Shown here piece by piece: positions 1 to 7,966 of a DNA stretch of 64,000 nt (within the stretch, counting starts at the first letter, position 1; each line of letters starts with the position of its first letter). The translations under genes were made by a program, and so were the position numbers. Under the pieces are notes generated by a model that was not told the DNA's origin, searched no databases, and saw only the letters and a list, made by a program, of their open reading frames with translations. The stretch is from Klenkia brasiliensis (lineage in GTDB: Bacteria; Actinomycetota; Actinomycetes; Mycobacteriales; Geodermatophilaceae). Location of the stretch: NCBI RefSeq assembly GCF_900100695.1, contig NZ_FNCF01000008.1:62001-126000 (forward strand), in the 5' to 3' direction.

Positions 1-50
1 GGCGCACCGCCGGCGTGCGGGCGCTCATCGACCCGCGCGTGCACGCATGA
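1..50 (+). CDS. 3' end of an upstream gene (partial)
   Basis: Only the last 15 codons are in the window. They read RTAGVRALIDPRVHA and stop at TGA 48-50, which overlaps the ATG of the next gene as ATGA, so the gene is probably translationally coupled to the lysine-degradation operon. Fifteen residues are not enough to name it. By pathway logic a 3,5-diaminohexanoate dehydrogenase or another lysine-fermentation enzyme would fit, but that is inference from context only. Confidence 0.5.
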   Translation, partial: RTAGVRALIDPRVHA

Positions 51-1561
51 GCCTGCTGCTCACCGGGGTCACCGTCGGCGACGCGGCCGACCGGGCGGTG
101 CACGTCGTCGACGGCGCGGTCGCCTGGGTCGGCCCGGCCGCCGACGCACCGCGCGCCGACCGGACCTGGGACGGCGGGGGAGCGCTGCTCACCCCGGCCT
201 TCGTCGACGCCCACGTGCACGCCACCGCCACCGGCCTGGCGCTGACCGGGCTGGCGCTGCACGGTGCCGACAGCCTGCGCTCGGCGCTGGCCGCGGTCGC
301 CGCGCACGTCGCCGCGCACCCCACCGGCACGGTGCTCGGCACCGGCTGGGACGAGACCGTCTGGCCCGAGGGCCGGGCCATCACCCGGCACGACCTGGAC
401 GCCGTGGTCGGCGACCGGCCCGCGTACCTGGCCCGCGTCGACGTGCACTCCGCGACCGTCTCCACCGCCCTGCTGGACCGCATCCCCGGGATCACCGACC
501 TGCCCGGCTACGGCGCGGACGGCCAGCTGCGGCTGGACGCCCACCACGCCGCCCGCCAGGTGGCCTACGGCTCGGTGGACCCGGTGCAGCGGGCCACCGC
601 CCAGCGCGCCACCTTCGACGCGGCCGCCGACCTCGGCATCGGCTGCGTGCACGAGATGGCCGGACCGGAGGTGTCCAGCGCCGAGGACCTCGCCGGGCTG
701 CTCCGGATCGCCGGCGAGGCCCCCGGCCCCCAGGTGCTGGGCTGGTGGGGCGAGCTGGCCGAGCGCGGCGGGCTGGACGTCGTCGCCGAGCTCGGCCTGG
801 CCGGCGCCGGCGGCGACCTGTTCTGCGACGGCGCGTTCGGCTCGCACACCGCGGCGCTGTCCACGCCCTACGCCGACCGGCCCGACACCTCCGGCGCGCT
901 GCGCTTCGACACCGGCCAGCTCGTCGAGCACGTGCGGGCCTGCACCGCCGCCGGCGTCCAGGCCGGCTTCCACGTCATCGGCGACGCCGCCGTCGACCAG
1001 GTGCTCGCCGCCGTGGCCGCGGTCGCCGAGCAGCTGGGCCGCGACGCCGTCCGGGCCTGCCGGCACCGGCTCGAGCACGTCGAGATGGTCTCGCCCGACG
1101 CCGTGGAGACCCTGCGCTCGCTGGGCATGGTCGCCAGCGTCCAGCCGGCCTTCGACGCCGCCTGGGGCGGGGACGCCGGCATGTACGCCGAGCGGCTGGG
1201 CGTCGAGCGGGCGCTGGGCTGCAACCCGCTGGCCGACCTCTCCGACGCCGGGGTCGCGATCGCCCTGGGCAGCGACGCCCCGGTCACCCCGCTGGACCCC
1301 TGGGGCGGGGTGCACGCCGCGGTCGACCACCGCACGCCCGGCGCCGGCATGCGGCCCTTCGACGCCTACGACGCGGCCACCCACGGCGGCTGGTACGCCG
1401 CCCGGGCCGAGCACGCGCAGGGGCCGCTGGCCGTCGGCGCCCCGGCGCACCTGGCCCTGTGGGCCACCGACCTGACCCTGTCCGGGGTGCTCGCGCAGCG
1501 CGCCCGGCCCACCTGCACCGGCCTGCTCGTGGCTGGCGACGTCGTCCGAGGAGCCCCGTGA
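47..1561 (+). CDS. Amidohydrolase family protein (YtcJ-like, amidohydrolase 3)
   Basis: A 504-aa metal-dependent hydrolase of the amidohydrolase superfamily, YtcJ-like branch. The N-terminal beta-strand region is followed by the HxH metal motif at about residues 56-58 (DAHVH). Further on come FHVIGDAAVDQ, the HRLEHVEM segment and LGSDAPVTPLDPW, which match the metal ligands and conserved loops of this branch. ATG 47 overlaps the preceding stop, and the TGA overlaps the GTG of kamD, so it sits inside the lysine 5,6-aminomutase operon. The substrate cannot be read from sequence. A role in processing a lysine-derived amide or lactam is speculation from the neighbours. Family call is sure; function is not. 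Confidence 0.88.
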   Translation: MSLLLTGVTVGDAADRAVHVVDGAVAWVGPAADAPRADRTWDGGGALLTPAFVDAHVHATATGLALTGLALHGADSLRSALAAVAAHVAAHPTGTVLGTGWDETVWPEGRAITRHDLDAVVGDRPAYLARVDVHSATVSTALLDRIPGITDLPGYGADGQLRLDAHHAARQVAYGSVDPVQRATAQRATFDAAADLGIGCVHEMAGPEVSSAEDLAGLLRIAGEAPGPQVLGWWGELAERGGLDVVAELGLAGAGGDLFCDGAFGSHTAALSTPYADRPDTSGALRFDTGQLVEHVRACTAAGVQAGFHVIGDAAVDQVLAAVAAVAEQLGRDAVRACRHRLEHVEMVSPDAVETLRSLGMVASVQPAFDAAWGGDAGMYAERLGVERALGCNPLADLSDAGVAIALGSDAPVTPLDPWGGVHAAVDHRTPGAGMRPFDAYDAATHGGWYAARAEHAQGPLAVGAPAHLALWATDLTLSGVLAQRARPTCTGLLVAGDVVRGAP

Positions 1562-3129
1562 GCGCCCGCCTGACCCTGGACCCGGGGCTGGTCGCCCGGG
1601 CCCGCGAGCTCGCCGAGCTGGCCGCGCAGCCGGTCATCGACCTGGCCACCCGGCACACCACCGTCTCCGTCGAGCGGGCCGTGCTGCGGCTGGCGGGCCT
1701 GGAGGGCACCGACCCGGTCACCGGCGAGGGCGAGATCCCGTGGGTGAACCGGGTGGTGGACGTCGTCCGCGAGCAGGTGGGCCTCGAGCACGGGGTCGCG
1801 CTGCCGGTCTGGCACGCCATCGCCTCGGGCGCGGCGAGCAGCCTGCAGGACGTCGCCGAGCAGGTGGGCGCCGGCACCGCCCGCTTGGCCGTCCCCACCG
1901 GGGGCGACGAGGAGCGCGCCCGTGAGGCCGCGCTGGCCGCCGTCGGGGCGGGCCTGGGCCGGGTGGACGCCGCCCGCCGCCGGCGGGAGGAGCTGGTGGC
2001 CACCCACGGCGACCCGCCCCGCCGTCCCTGGATCTACCTGATCGTGGCCACCGGCGACATCTACGAGGACATCCCGCAGGCCCAGGCCGCCGCCCGGGCG
2101 GGCGCCGACGTCATCGCCGTCATCCGCTCCACCGGGCAGTCGCTGCTGGACTACGTGCCCGAGGGCGCCACCCGCACCGGGTACGCCGGCACCTACGCCA
2201 CCCAGGAGAACTTCCGGCTCATGCGGGCCGCCCTGGACGACGTCTGCGCCGAGCTCGGCCGCTACGTGCGGCTGACGAACTACGCCTCGGGCCTGTGCAT
2301 GCCCGAGATCGCGGCGCTGGCCGGCCTGGAGCGGCTGGACATGATGCTCAACGACGCGATGTACGGGATCCTCTTCCGCGACATCAACCCGATCCGCACC
2401 TTCGTCGACCAGCGGTTCAGCCGGATGGTGCACGCCCGCGCCGGGATCATCATCAACACCGGCGAGGACAACTACCTGACCACCGCCGACGCCGTCGACG
2501 AGGCGCACACCGTCACCGTCAGCCAGCTGCTCAACGAGCGGTTCGCGCGGGAGGCCGGGCTCGAGGACTGGCAGCTGGGCCTGGGCCACGCGTTCGAGAT
2601 CAACCCGGCCATCCACGACTCCTTCCGCCTGGAGCTGGCGCACGCCATGCTCGCCCGGGCGCTGTTCCCCCACGCGCCGCTGAAGTGGATGCCGCCCACC
2701 AAGCACATGACCGGGGACGTGTTCGGCGGCTACCTGCTCGACGGGTTCTTCAACCTGGCCGGGGCGCTCACCGACCAGGGCATCCTGCTGGTCGGGATGA
2801 TGACCGAGGCCGTGGTCACCCCGTGGCTGTCCGACCGCGACCTCGCGCTGCGCAACGTGCGCTACGTGCTGGACGCCGCCGGCGGCCTGTCGGAGGACTT
2901 CGCCCCGCCGCCGGGCGGGTTCATCGACCGCCGGGCGCACACCGTGCTGGGCGAGGCCGTGGAGCTGCTGGAGAAGATCACCGCCGACGGCCTGCTGCCC
3001 GCCATCGCGCAGGGCACCTTCGGCATCACCAAGCGCCCGGCCGACCGCGGCAAGGGCCTGGACGGCGTCGTCGTCAAGGCGCCGGGCCACCTGGACCCCG
3101 CGACGGAGCTGATGGAGGGGCGGGCATGA
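1558..3129 (+). CDS. kamD: Lysine 5,6-aminomutase, alpha subunit
   Basis: The 523-aa alpha subunit of the adenosylcobalamin- and PLP-dependent D-lysine 5,6-aminomutase, which moves the terminal amino group of lysine (or beta-lysine) to C5. The family-typical core is continuous, with stretches such as LIVATGDIYEDIPQAQAAA, GYAGTYATQENFRLM and MLNDAMYGILFRDIN. Length matches the known subunit (about 515 aa). The start is GTG 1558, overlapping the stop of the amidohydrolase (GTGA). The frame stays open far upstream, but that is a shadow of the amidohydrolase gene. The stop overlaps the kamE start (ATGA), as expected for a stoichiometric complex. Confidence 0.96.
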   Translation: MSARLTLDPGLVARARELAELAAQPVIDLATRHTTVSVERAVLRLAGLEGTDPVTGEGEIPWVNRVVDVVREQVGLEHGVALPVWHAIASGAASSLQDVAEQVGAGTARLAVPTGGDEERAREAALAAVGAGLGRVDAARRRREELVATHGDPPRRPWIYLIVATGDIYEDIPQAQAAARAGADVIAVIRSTGQSLLDYVPEGATRTGYAGTYATQENFRLMRAALDDVCAELGRYVRLTNYASGLCMPEIAALAGLERLDMMLNDAMYGILFRDINPIRTFVDQRFSRMVHARAGIIINTGEDNYLTTADAVDEAHTVTVSQLLNERFAREAGLEDWQLGLGHAFEINPAIHDSFRLELAHAMLARALFPHAPLKWMPPTKHMTGDVFGGYLLDGFFNLAGALTDQGILLVGMMTEAVVTPWLSDRDLALRNVRYVLDAAGGLSEDFAPPPGGFIDRRAHTVLGEAVELLEKITADGLLPAIAQGTFGITKRPADRGKGLDGVVVKAPGHLDPATELMEGRA

Positions 3130-3863
3130 CCGTCATCCGGCCCTACGGCGACACCACCGGCGACGGCATGGTGCAGACGTCGTTCACCCTGCCCGTCCCG
3201 CCCGGGCCCCGCGCCGAGGGCGCCGCCCTGCAGCTGGCCGGCAAGATGGGCATCCACCCGGCGATGGTGGTGCACAGCCACGGCATCGGGGAGGGCTTCA
3301 CCTTCTTCGTGGTCTACGGCTCGGTGACCCACCTGGTCGACACCGACGAGGTCGAGGTCGAGGAGCGGGACTACCCGCTGCTCAGCCCGGCCGAGGTCAA
3401 CGGCGCGATCAAGGCCCGGCTGCACCGCAAGCTGGTGGTGATGGGCGCCTGCATCGGCACCGACGCGCACACCGTGGGGATCGACGCGATCCTCAACCTC
3501 AAGGGCTTCGCGGGGGAGAAGGGCCTGGAGTACTACCGGGAGATGGACGTCGCGAACCTCGGCGCGCAGGTCACCGTCCCGGAGCTGGTCACCCGCGCCC
3601 GGGCGGCGCGGGCCGATGCCGTGCTGGTCAGCCAGGTCGTCACCCAGAAGGACGCGCACCTGCGCAACACCCGCGAGCTGGCCGGCGCGTTCCGCGAGGC
3701 GATGGGGGAGGACCGCCCCCTGCTCGTGGTCGGCGGCCCGCGCTTCGACCCGGCCATGGCCCGCGACCTCGGCGTCGACAAGGTCTTCGGCCGCGGCACC
3801 ACCCCCGGCGAGGTGGCCTCCTACCTCGTCTCCGCCCTGCTCCCCGAGGAGATCGCCGCGTGA
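3126..3863 (+). CDS. kamE: Lysine 5,6-aminomutase, beta subunit (B12- and PLP-binding)
   Basis: The 245-aa beta subunit carrying the Rossmann-like cobalamin domain. The base-off B12 motif DxHxxG is present as DAHTVG (residues 113-118, His115 as lower axial ligand). Lys126, 11 residues later in LNLKG, has the spacing of the PLP-binding lysine of the Clostridium enzyme (His133/Lys144). An N-terminal dimerisation region precedes the B12 domain. ATG 3126 overlaps the kamD stop, and its stop overlaps the GTG of the next gene. All key cofactor residues are intact, so the enzyme should be active. Confidence 0.96.
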   Translation: MTVIRPYGDTTGDGMVQTSFTLPVPPGPRAEGAALQLAGKMGIHPAMVVHSHGIGEGFTFFVVYGSVTHLVDTDEVEVEERDYPLLSPAEVNGAIKARLHRKLVVMGACIGTDAHTVGIDAILNLKGFAGEKGLEYYREMDVANLGAQVTVPELVTRARAARADAVLVSQVVTQKDAHLRNTRELAGAFREAMGEDRPLLVVGGPRFDPAMARDLGVDKVFGRGTTPGEVASYLVSALLPEEIAA

Positions 3864-4264
3864 CCGCCGAGATCGGCCTGACCGTCACCCACCGCCGGTA
3901 CGTGCCCCATTCCCACGCCCACTACGGCGGTGCGCTGGTCGACGGCGCCTACACCCTGGGCCTGTTCGGGGACGTCGCCACCGAGGTCGCGATCGTGGGG
4001 GACGGCGACGAGGGCCTGCTCGCCGGGTACGCCGACGTCGCGTTCCTGGCGCCGGTGCAGGCCGGCGACGTGCTGGAGGCCTCCTGCGAGGTCGTCCGGG
4101 TGGGCACCCGCTCGCGCACGCTGCGCTGCTGGGCCGACGTCGTCGCCCGGGCGGTCCCCGAACGCGGCGCCTCGGCGGCGGCGGTGCTGCCGGAACCGCT
4201 GCGGGTGGTGGAGGCGACCGCGACGCTGGTCGTCCCCCTGCCTCCCGCGACTGAGCGTGAGTGA
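3860..4264 (+). CDS. kal: 3-aminobutyryl-CoA ammonia-lyase (hotdog fold)
   Basis: A 134-aa single-domain hotdog-fold protein (start HRRYVPHSHAHYGGALVDGA) of the size and type of Kal, which removes ammonia from L-3-aminobutyryl-CoA to give crotonyl-CoA late in lysine fermentation. The GTG start overlaps the kamE stop, and this is the last gene of the operon. The identification rests on the fold pattern together with the kamDE neighbours. A generic hotdog thioesterase would be the alternative if the context were ignored. Confidence 0.82.
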   Translation: MTAEIGLTVTHRRYVPHSHAHYGGALVDGAYTLGLFGDVATEVAIVGDGDEGLLAGYADVAFLAPVQAGDVLEASCEVVRVGTRSRTLRCWADVVARAVPERGASAAAVLPEPLRVVEATATLVVPLPPATERE

Positions 4265-4517
4265 CACGTAACGATCCGATAACGGCCTGCCGCAGGTGCC
4301 CCGATGCCCTGTGCGCGGGGGTCCCGGCTCCCTAGGGTTCCGTTGTCGCACCACGCGGTCCCGGGCCACCACCGGTGATCGCCGGGCGGCACCCCGCGCC
4401 ACCAGACAACGACGGCCCGAGGACACCCAGTCCCCGGACCGGCGGCCCGAAGGCCGGGGTGCCGCCGCGGGCGACCGCGTGCACCGGTCGCCGGCGCGCA
4501 GGTGGGATGCTCGCGGG

Positions 4518-6191
4518 GTGACCGTGACCGACCCGGTGGTGCGCCCGGCCGACGACGCACCCGCCCCGCGACGGCGCGGAGCGGGCCTGCTGGCCCGCAC
4601 GCTGCTGGCCGCGGCCGGCGGCGTCGCGATGTACTTCGCGTTCCCCGGCTGGGACCTCGCCGCCCTCGCCGTGCTCGGCCCGGCGTCCCTGTCGCTGGCC
4701 ACCCGCGGCGTGCGGTTCCGCACCGGACTGTGGCTGGGCCTGGTCCAGGGCCTGTGCTTCTTCCTTCCCCTGCTGTCCTGGACCGGCATCTACGTCGGGT
4801 CCTTCCCCTGGTACGCCCTGTCGGTCGCGGAGTCCCTCTACGTCGCGGTGCTCGGCGGGGCGCTGGCCGTCACCGCCCGGCTGCGCGGCTGGTGGCTGTG
4901 GGCCGCGGCGCTGTGGGTCGGCCAGGAGGCCCTGCGCGGGCGCTGGCCCCTGGGCGGGTTCCCCTGGGGCCGGCTGGGGTTCAGCCAGGCCGAGGGCCCG
5001 TTCACCGCGCTGGCCGCCTACGGCGGGGTGCCCCTGGTCAGCTTCGGGGTGGCGCTCACCGGCACGCTGCTGGCCGCGGCCGTCCTGGCGTCGGCCCGGG
5101 CCTGGCGGGACAGCGACGACGCCGCCCGCCGCGCCGGGTCGCTGCGCGCGGCCGCCGTCCTCGTCGTGGGCACCCTCGCCGTCCCCGTGGTGGGCACCGT
5201 GGCCCGGTGGCCGCTGGCCGGCGGGTCGCTGACCGAGGGCGGGCCGACCCGCACCGTCGCGGTCGTCCAGGGCAACGTGCCGCGCGCCGGGCTGGACTTC
5301 AACGAGCAGCGCCGGGCCGTGCTGGACAACCACGTGCGCGAGACCCAGGACCTGGCCGCGCAGGTCGCCCGGGGCGAGGTCGCCCAGCCCGACCTGGTCA
5401 TCTGGCCGGAGAACAGCTCCGACATCGACCCCTACCTCAACGACGACGCCGCCGCGGCCATCGACCGGGCCGCGCGGGCCATCGGCGCGCCGATCCTGGT
5501 GGGCGCCGTGGTCAGCGGGCCGGGCCGCTTCCTGTCCAACACCGCCATCGTGTGGGACCCCGAGACCGGCCCGGGGGAGACCTACGTCAAGCGGCACCCG
5601 GTCCCGCTGGCCGAGTACGTGCCGGCACGGTCGTTCTTCCGGTTCTTCAGCGACAAGGTCGACCTGGTGCGGGCGGACTTCCGCGCCGGCAGCGACGTCG
5701 GCACGCTGGACATGGCCGGGACGACGGTCGGCGACGTCATCTGCTTCGAGGTCGCCTACGACGGCCTGGTGCACGACACCGTCGTCGGCGGGGCGACCAT
5801 GCTCGTCGTCCAGACCAACAACGCCACCTTCGGGTTCTCCGACGAGAGCCCCCAGCAGCTGGCCATGGGTCGGCTGCGCGCGGTCGAGGCCGGCCGCAGC
5901 GTCGTGATGGCCTCCACCAGCGGCATCAGCGCGATCATCGCACCCGACGGGTCGCTGGTGCGCAGCTCGGGGCTGTTCACCCCTGCCACGTTCGTCGAGG
6001 ACATCGCCCAGCGCGACGGGACGACGCTGGCCACCCGGCTGGGCGCCTGGCCGGAGGCCGCGCTCACCGCCCTGGGACTGGGTGCGACCCTGCTCGTCGT
6101 CGGCTCCGGGCTGCGCCGTCGGCGGGCCGGGAGCGTCAGCGGCTCCTCGGACGTTGGGGGTGCAGGAGACACGAGGAGAGGACGAGCATGA
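4518..6191 (+). CDS. lnt: Apolipoprotein N-acyltransferase
   Basis: A 557-aa integral membrane enzyme that N-acylates the lipid-modified cysteine of lipoproteins. About residues 20-215 hold a hydrophobic multi-helix domain; a periplasmic nitrilase-like domain follows. The catalytic triad is visible: Glu298 (IWPENSS), Lys358 (TYVKRHPVPLAEYVP) and Cys409 (GDVICFEVAY). A last helix lies near the C-terminus. I chose GTG 4518 because it gives the normal length with the basic residues before helix 1. The frame is open 74 codons further upstream, but that part is not protein-like. The stop overlaps the fxsA start (ATGA). In some actinobacteria a polyprenol-phosphate mannose synthase follows lnt; here it does not. 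Confidence 0.95.
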   Translation: MTVTDPVVRPADDAPAPRRRGAGLLARTLLAAAGGVAMYFAFPGWDLAALAVLGPASLSLATRGVRFRTGLWLGLVQGLCFFLPLLSWTGIYVGSFPWYALSVAESLYVAVLGGALAVTARLRGWWLWAAALWVGQEALRGRWPLGGFPWGRLGFSQAEGPFTALAAYGGVPLVSFGVALTGTLLAAAVLASARAWRDSDDAARRAGSLRAAAVLVVGTLAVPVVGTVARWPLAGGSLTEGGPTRTVAVVQGNVPRAGLDFNEQRRAVLDNHVRETQDLAAQVARGEVAQPDLVIWPENSSDIDPYLNDDAAAAIDRAARAIGAPILVGAVVSGPGRFLSNTAIVWDPETGPGETYVKRHPVPLAEYVPARSFFRFFSDKVDLVRADFRAGSDVGTLDMAGTTVGDVICFEVAYDGLVHDTVVGGATMLVVQTNNATFGFSDESPQQLAMGRLRAVEAGRSVVMASTSGISAIIAPDGSLVRSSGLFTPATFVEDIAQRDGTTLATRLGAWPEAALTALGLGATLLVVGSGLRRRRAGSVSGSSDVGGAGDTRRGRA

Positions 6192-6673
6192 CGAGCCGAC
6201 TGCGCACCGTGCTGGGCCTGGGCGCACTGGCCGAGCTGGTGGTGTTCATCGCCGTGGCGGCCTGGATCGGGCTGGGCTGGGCGATCCTGGCGTCGCTGGC
6301 CACCAGCGCGCTGGGCTGGGTGCTGCTGGCCAAGCAGGGCACCAAGACGCTGACCGAGCTACGGCTGCGGGCCCAGGAGCACCGCGCGCCGGGCACCGCG
6401 CTGGGCGACGCCGGGCTGGTGGCCGCGGGCGGGTTCCTGATGATCCTGCCCGGGTTCATCGGCGACGTGCTGGGCCTGCTGTGCCTGCTGCCGGGCACCC
6501 GGAAGCTGCCCCGCGCCCTCATCGCGCGGGCGGTGCTGAACCGGTTGCCCGACCGCGCCCGCGGCCCGGTGCGGGTGCAGAGCACCCGGCCGGCGCAGGT
6601 CGACCCCGAGCCCGGGGTGGCGCACGTGACCAGCACCCGGGTCATCGAGGGCACGGTCGTCGACAAGCCCTGA
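6188..6673 (+). CDS. fxsA: FxsA family membrane protein
   Basis: A 161-aa protein with two hydrophobic segments near the N-terminus (about residues 10-45) and a third at about 75-100 (GGFLMILPGFIGDVLGLLCL), the hallmark FxsA pattern in which the GFxxD segment follows. FxsA in E. coli is linked to phage exclusion when over-expressed; its normal role is unknown. The start ATG 6188 is preceded by a purine-rich stretch (acgaggagaggacg) and overlaps the lnt stop, so the two are cotranscribed. A strong terminator follows at once. Confidence 0.9.
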   Translation: MTSRLRTVLGLGALAELVVFIAVAAWIGLGWAILASLATSALGWVLLAKQGTKTLTELRLRAQEHRAPGTALGDAGLVAAGGFLMILPGFIGDVLGLLCLLPGTRKLPRALIARAVLNRLPDRARGPVRVQSTRPAQVDPEPGVAHVTSTRVIEGTVVDKP

Positions 6674-6681
6674 CGAACGCG

Positions 6682-6719
6682 AGAAGGGCCCCTCCGGAGC
6701 GATCCGGAGGGGCCCTTCT
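6682..6719. terminator. Perfect 17-bp hairpin, bidirectional terminator
   Basis: Arms 6682-6698 and 6703-6719 are exact inverted repeats of 17 bp with a 4-nt loop (gcga). It lies between the convergent ends of fxsA and rbpA, 9 nt after one stop and 12 nt from the other, so it can serve both. There is no long U-tract, as is common in high-GC actinobacteria. Confidence 0.9.
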
Positions 6720-6730
6720 GCGTCAGCGGG

Positions 6731-7075
6731 TCAGCTGACCTTGGTGCGGCGGCTCTTCAGCACGTCGAGGCGCTCGGCCAGGACCTCCTCGAGGTCGTCG
6801 ACGGAGCGACGCTCGAGCAGCATGTCCCAGTGGGTCCGCGGCGGCTTGACCTTCTTGGGGGCCGGCTCGGCGCCGCCCACCAGCTTGGCGTTGGAGCCGT
6901 CGTACTTGCACTCCCAGGTGTCGGGGATCTCCGCGTCGTCGGCGAAGGGCACGGTCACCACGTGGCCCTGCTCGCAGCGGTACTCGGCGTACTGCCGCTC
7001 GATCGGCGCGGTGTTGCGCTCGGTCTCGTAGCTGACGCTGCCCAGTCGGCTGCCGCGAAGGGAACGCTCGCCCAT
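6731..7075 (-). CDS. rbpA: RNA polymerase-binding protein RbpA
   Basis: A 114-aa actinobacterial RNA polymerase-binding factor that stabilises open complexes through the principal sigma factor. The family signatures are present: N-terminal tail MGERSLRGSRLGSVSYE, core domain YRCEQGHVVTVPFADDAEI with IPDTWECKYDG, then a basic linker and the sigma-interaction domain (KPPRTHWDMLLERRSVDDL). Length matches Streptomyces and mycobacterial RbpA. It is transcribed alone, with a SigR/SigH-type promoter about 120 bp upstream and a shared terminator downstream. Confidence 0.97.
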   Translation of the reverse strand: MGERSLRGSRLGSVSYETERNTAPIERQYAEYRCEQGHVVTVPFADDAEIPDTWECKYDGSNAKLVGGAEPAPKKVKPPRTHWDMLLERRSVDDLEEVLAERLDVLKSRRTKVS

Positions 7076-7191
7076 GGCACACCGTCCTCTCGTGCTCGTG
7101 TGTCGGTCCGTGCGTCATGCCCCATCGGCACGTCGGTGACGCCTCCGCAGCCGGAGCAGCGGTGCGTCACCCGGAGGGGGCCGGTGGGTCC

Positions 7192-7217
7192 AACGAAGGA
7201 AGTCGCGCGGAGATTCC
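7192..7217 (-). promoter_or_regulatory. SigR/SigH-type promoter of rbpA
   Basis: Read on the minus strand there is GGAAT (7217-7213), exactly 18 nt, then GTT (7194-7192). This is the consensus for the thiol-oxidative-stress sigma factors SigR (Streptomyces) and SigH (mycobacteria). rbpA is a known SigR target in Streptomyces coelicolor. Transcription would begin near 7185, leaving a leader of about 110 nt. Confidence 0.7.
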
Positions 7218-7234
7218 GTCGCGTCAGTCGGTCA

Positions 7235-7966
7235 TCATCGCACGGCCACCTGCTCGTCGGCCAGGGGCTGCCCGGAGAGGGTCAGCTGGCCGGGTCCGGT
7301 GGGGGTGGGCCCGAGCTGTCCGCCGACGTGGTGCCGGCGGCAGAGCACCTGGTACCGCACCTCGTCCGGCGCGGTGCCGAGGTCGGTCTCCGGGGCGGTG
7401 TCGGCGACGACGACGGTCTCGCCATCGCGCACCATCGCGCCACCCACCACCCGGGCGTTGAGCAGGCCGGGCGCGCCGCACCAGCACAGCACCTCGACCT
7501 GGATCCGCTGCACCACGTCGGCCAGCTCGAACAGCCGCTGCGTGCCGGGGAACAGCTGGGCGCGGAAGTCGGTGGTCAGCCCGAAGGCGTAGACGTCCAC
7601 GTGCGACTGGTCGACCAGCTCGGCGAGGTGCTCCACCTGGGCGCCGGTGAGGAACTGGGCCTCGTCGACGACCACGTAGTCCACCCGGTGCCCGGCCGCC
7701 CAGCGGTCCCGGACCAGCAGCCGGACGTCGGTGCCGGCGTCGACCTCCACGGCGTCCCGCGACAGCCCGACGCGGCTGCTGATCCGCGCCGAGCGGGACC
7801 GGTCGCCCTGGGTCAGCCGCAGGCCGTGCCGGCCCTGCCGGCTCTGGTTGTGGTCGACCTGCAGCGCCAGGGTGGACTTGCCGCAGTCCATCGGGCCGTG
7901 GAAGAAGGTCAGGTGGGCGGGTGCGGCGTGCCGGCGACGGTCACCGGCCGCGGGGACGGCGTTCAC
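7235..7966 (-). CDS. tdk: Thymidine kinase
   Basis: A 243-aa type II thymidine kinase, which phosphorylates thymidine in the salvage pathway. The P-loop GPMDCGKST is at residues 24-32, the Walker B/catalytic DEAQF at 101-105 (Glu102 as the general base), and the lasso region carries zinc-ligand cysteines (VLCWCGAPG, YQVLCRRHH). The start GTG 7966 overlaps the stop of the MFS gene, which explains why the frame seems to continue upstream. It is the last gene of a four-gene minus-strand operon. The roughly 20-residue N-terminal lead before the first strand is slightly longer than usual. Confidence 0.93.
   Translation of the reverse strand: MNAVPAAGDRRRHAAPAHLTFFHGPMDCGKSTLALQVDHNQSRQGRHGLRLTQGDRSRSARISSRVGLSRDAVEVDAGTDVRLLVRDRWAAGHRVDYVVVDEAQFLTGAQVEHLAELVDQSHVDVYAFGLTTDFRAQLFPGTQRLFELADVVQRIQVEVLCWCGAPGLLNARVVGGAMVRDGETVVVADTAPETDLGTAPDEVRYQVLCRRHHVGGQLGPTPTGPGQLTLSGQPLADEQVAVR

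Noticed and set aside
745-1557. N-terminal extension of kamD into the amidohydrolase
   Set aside because: The extension is a low-complexity Arg/Ala/Gly shadow; GTG 1558 gives the family length.
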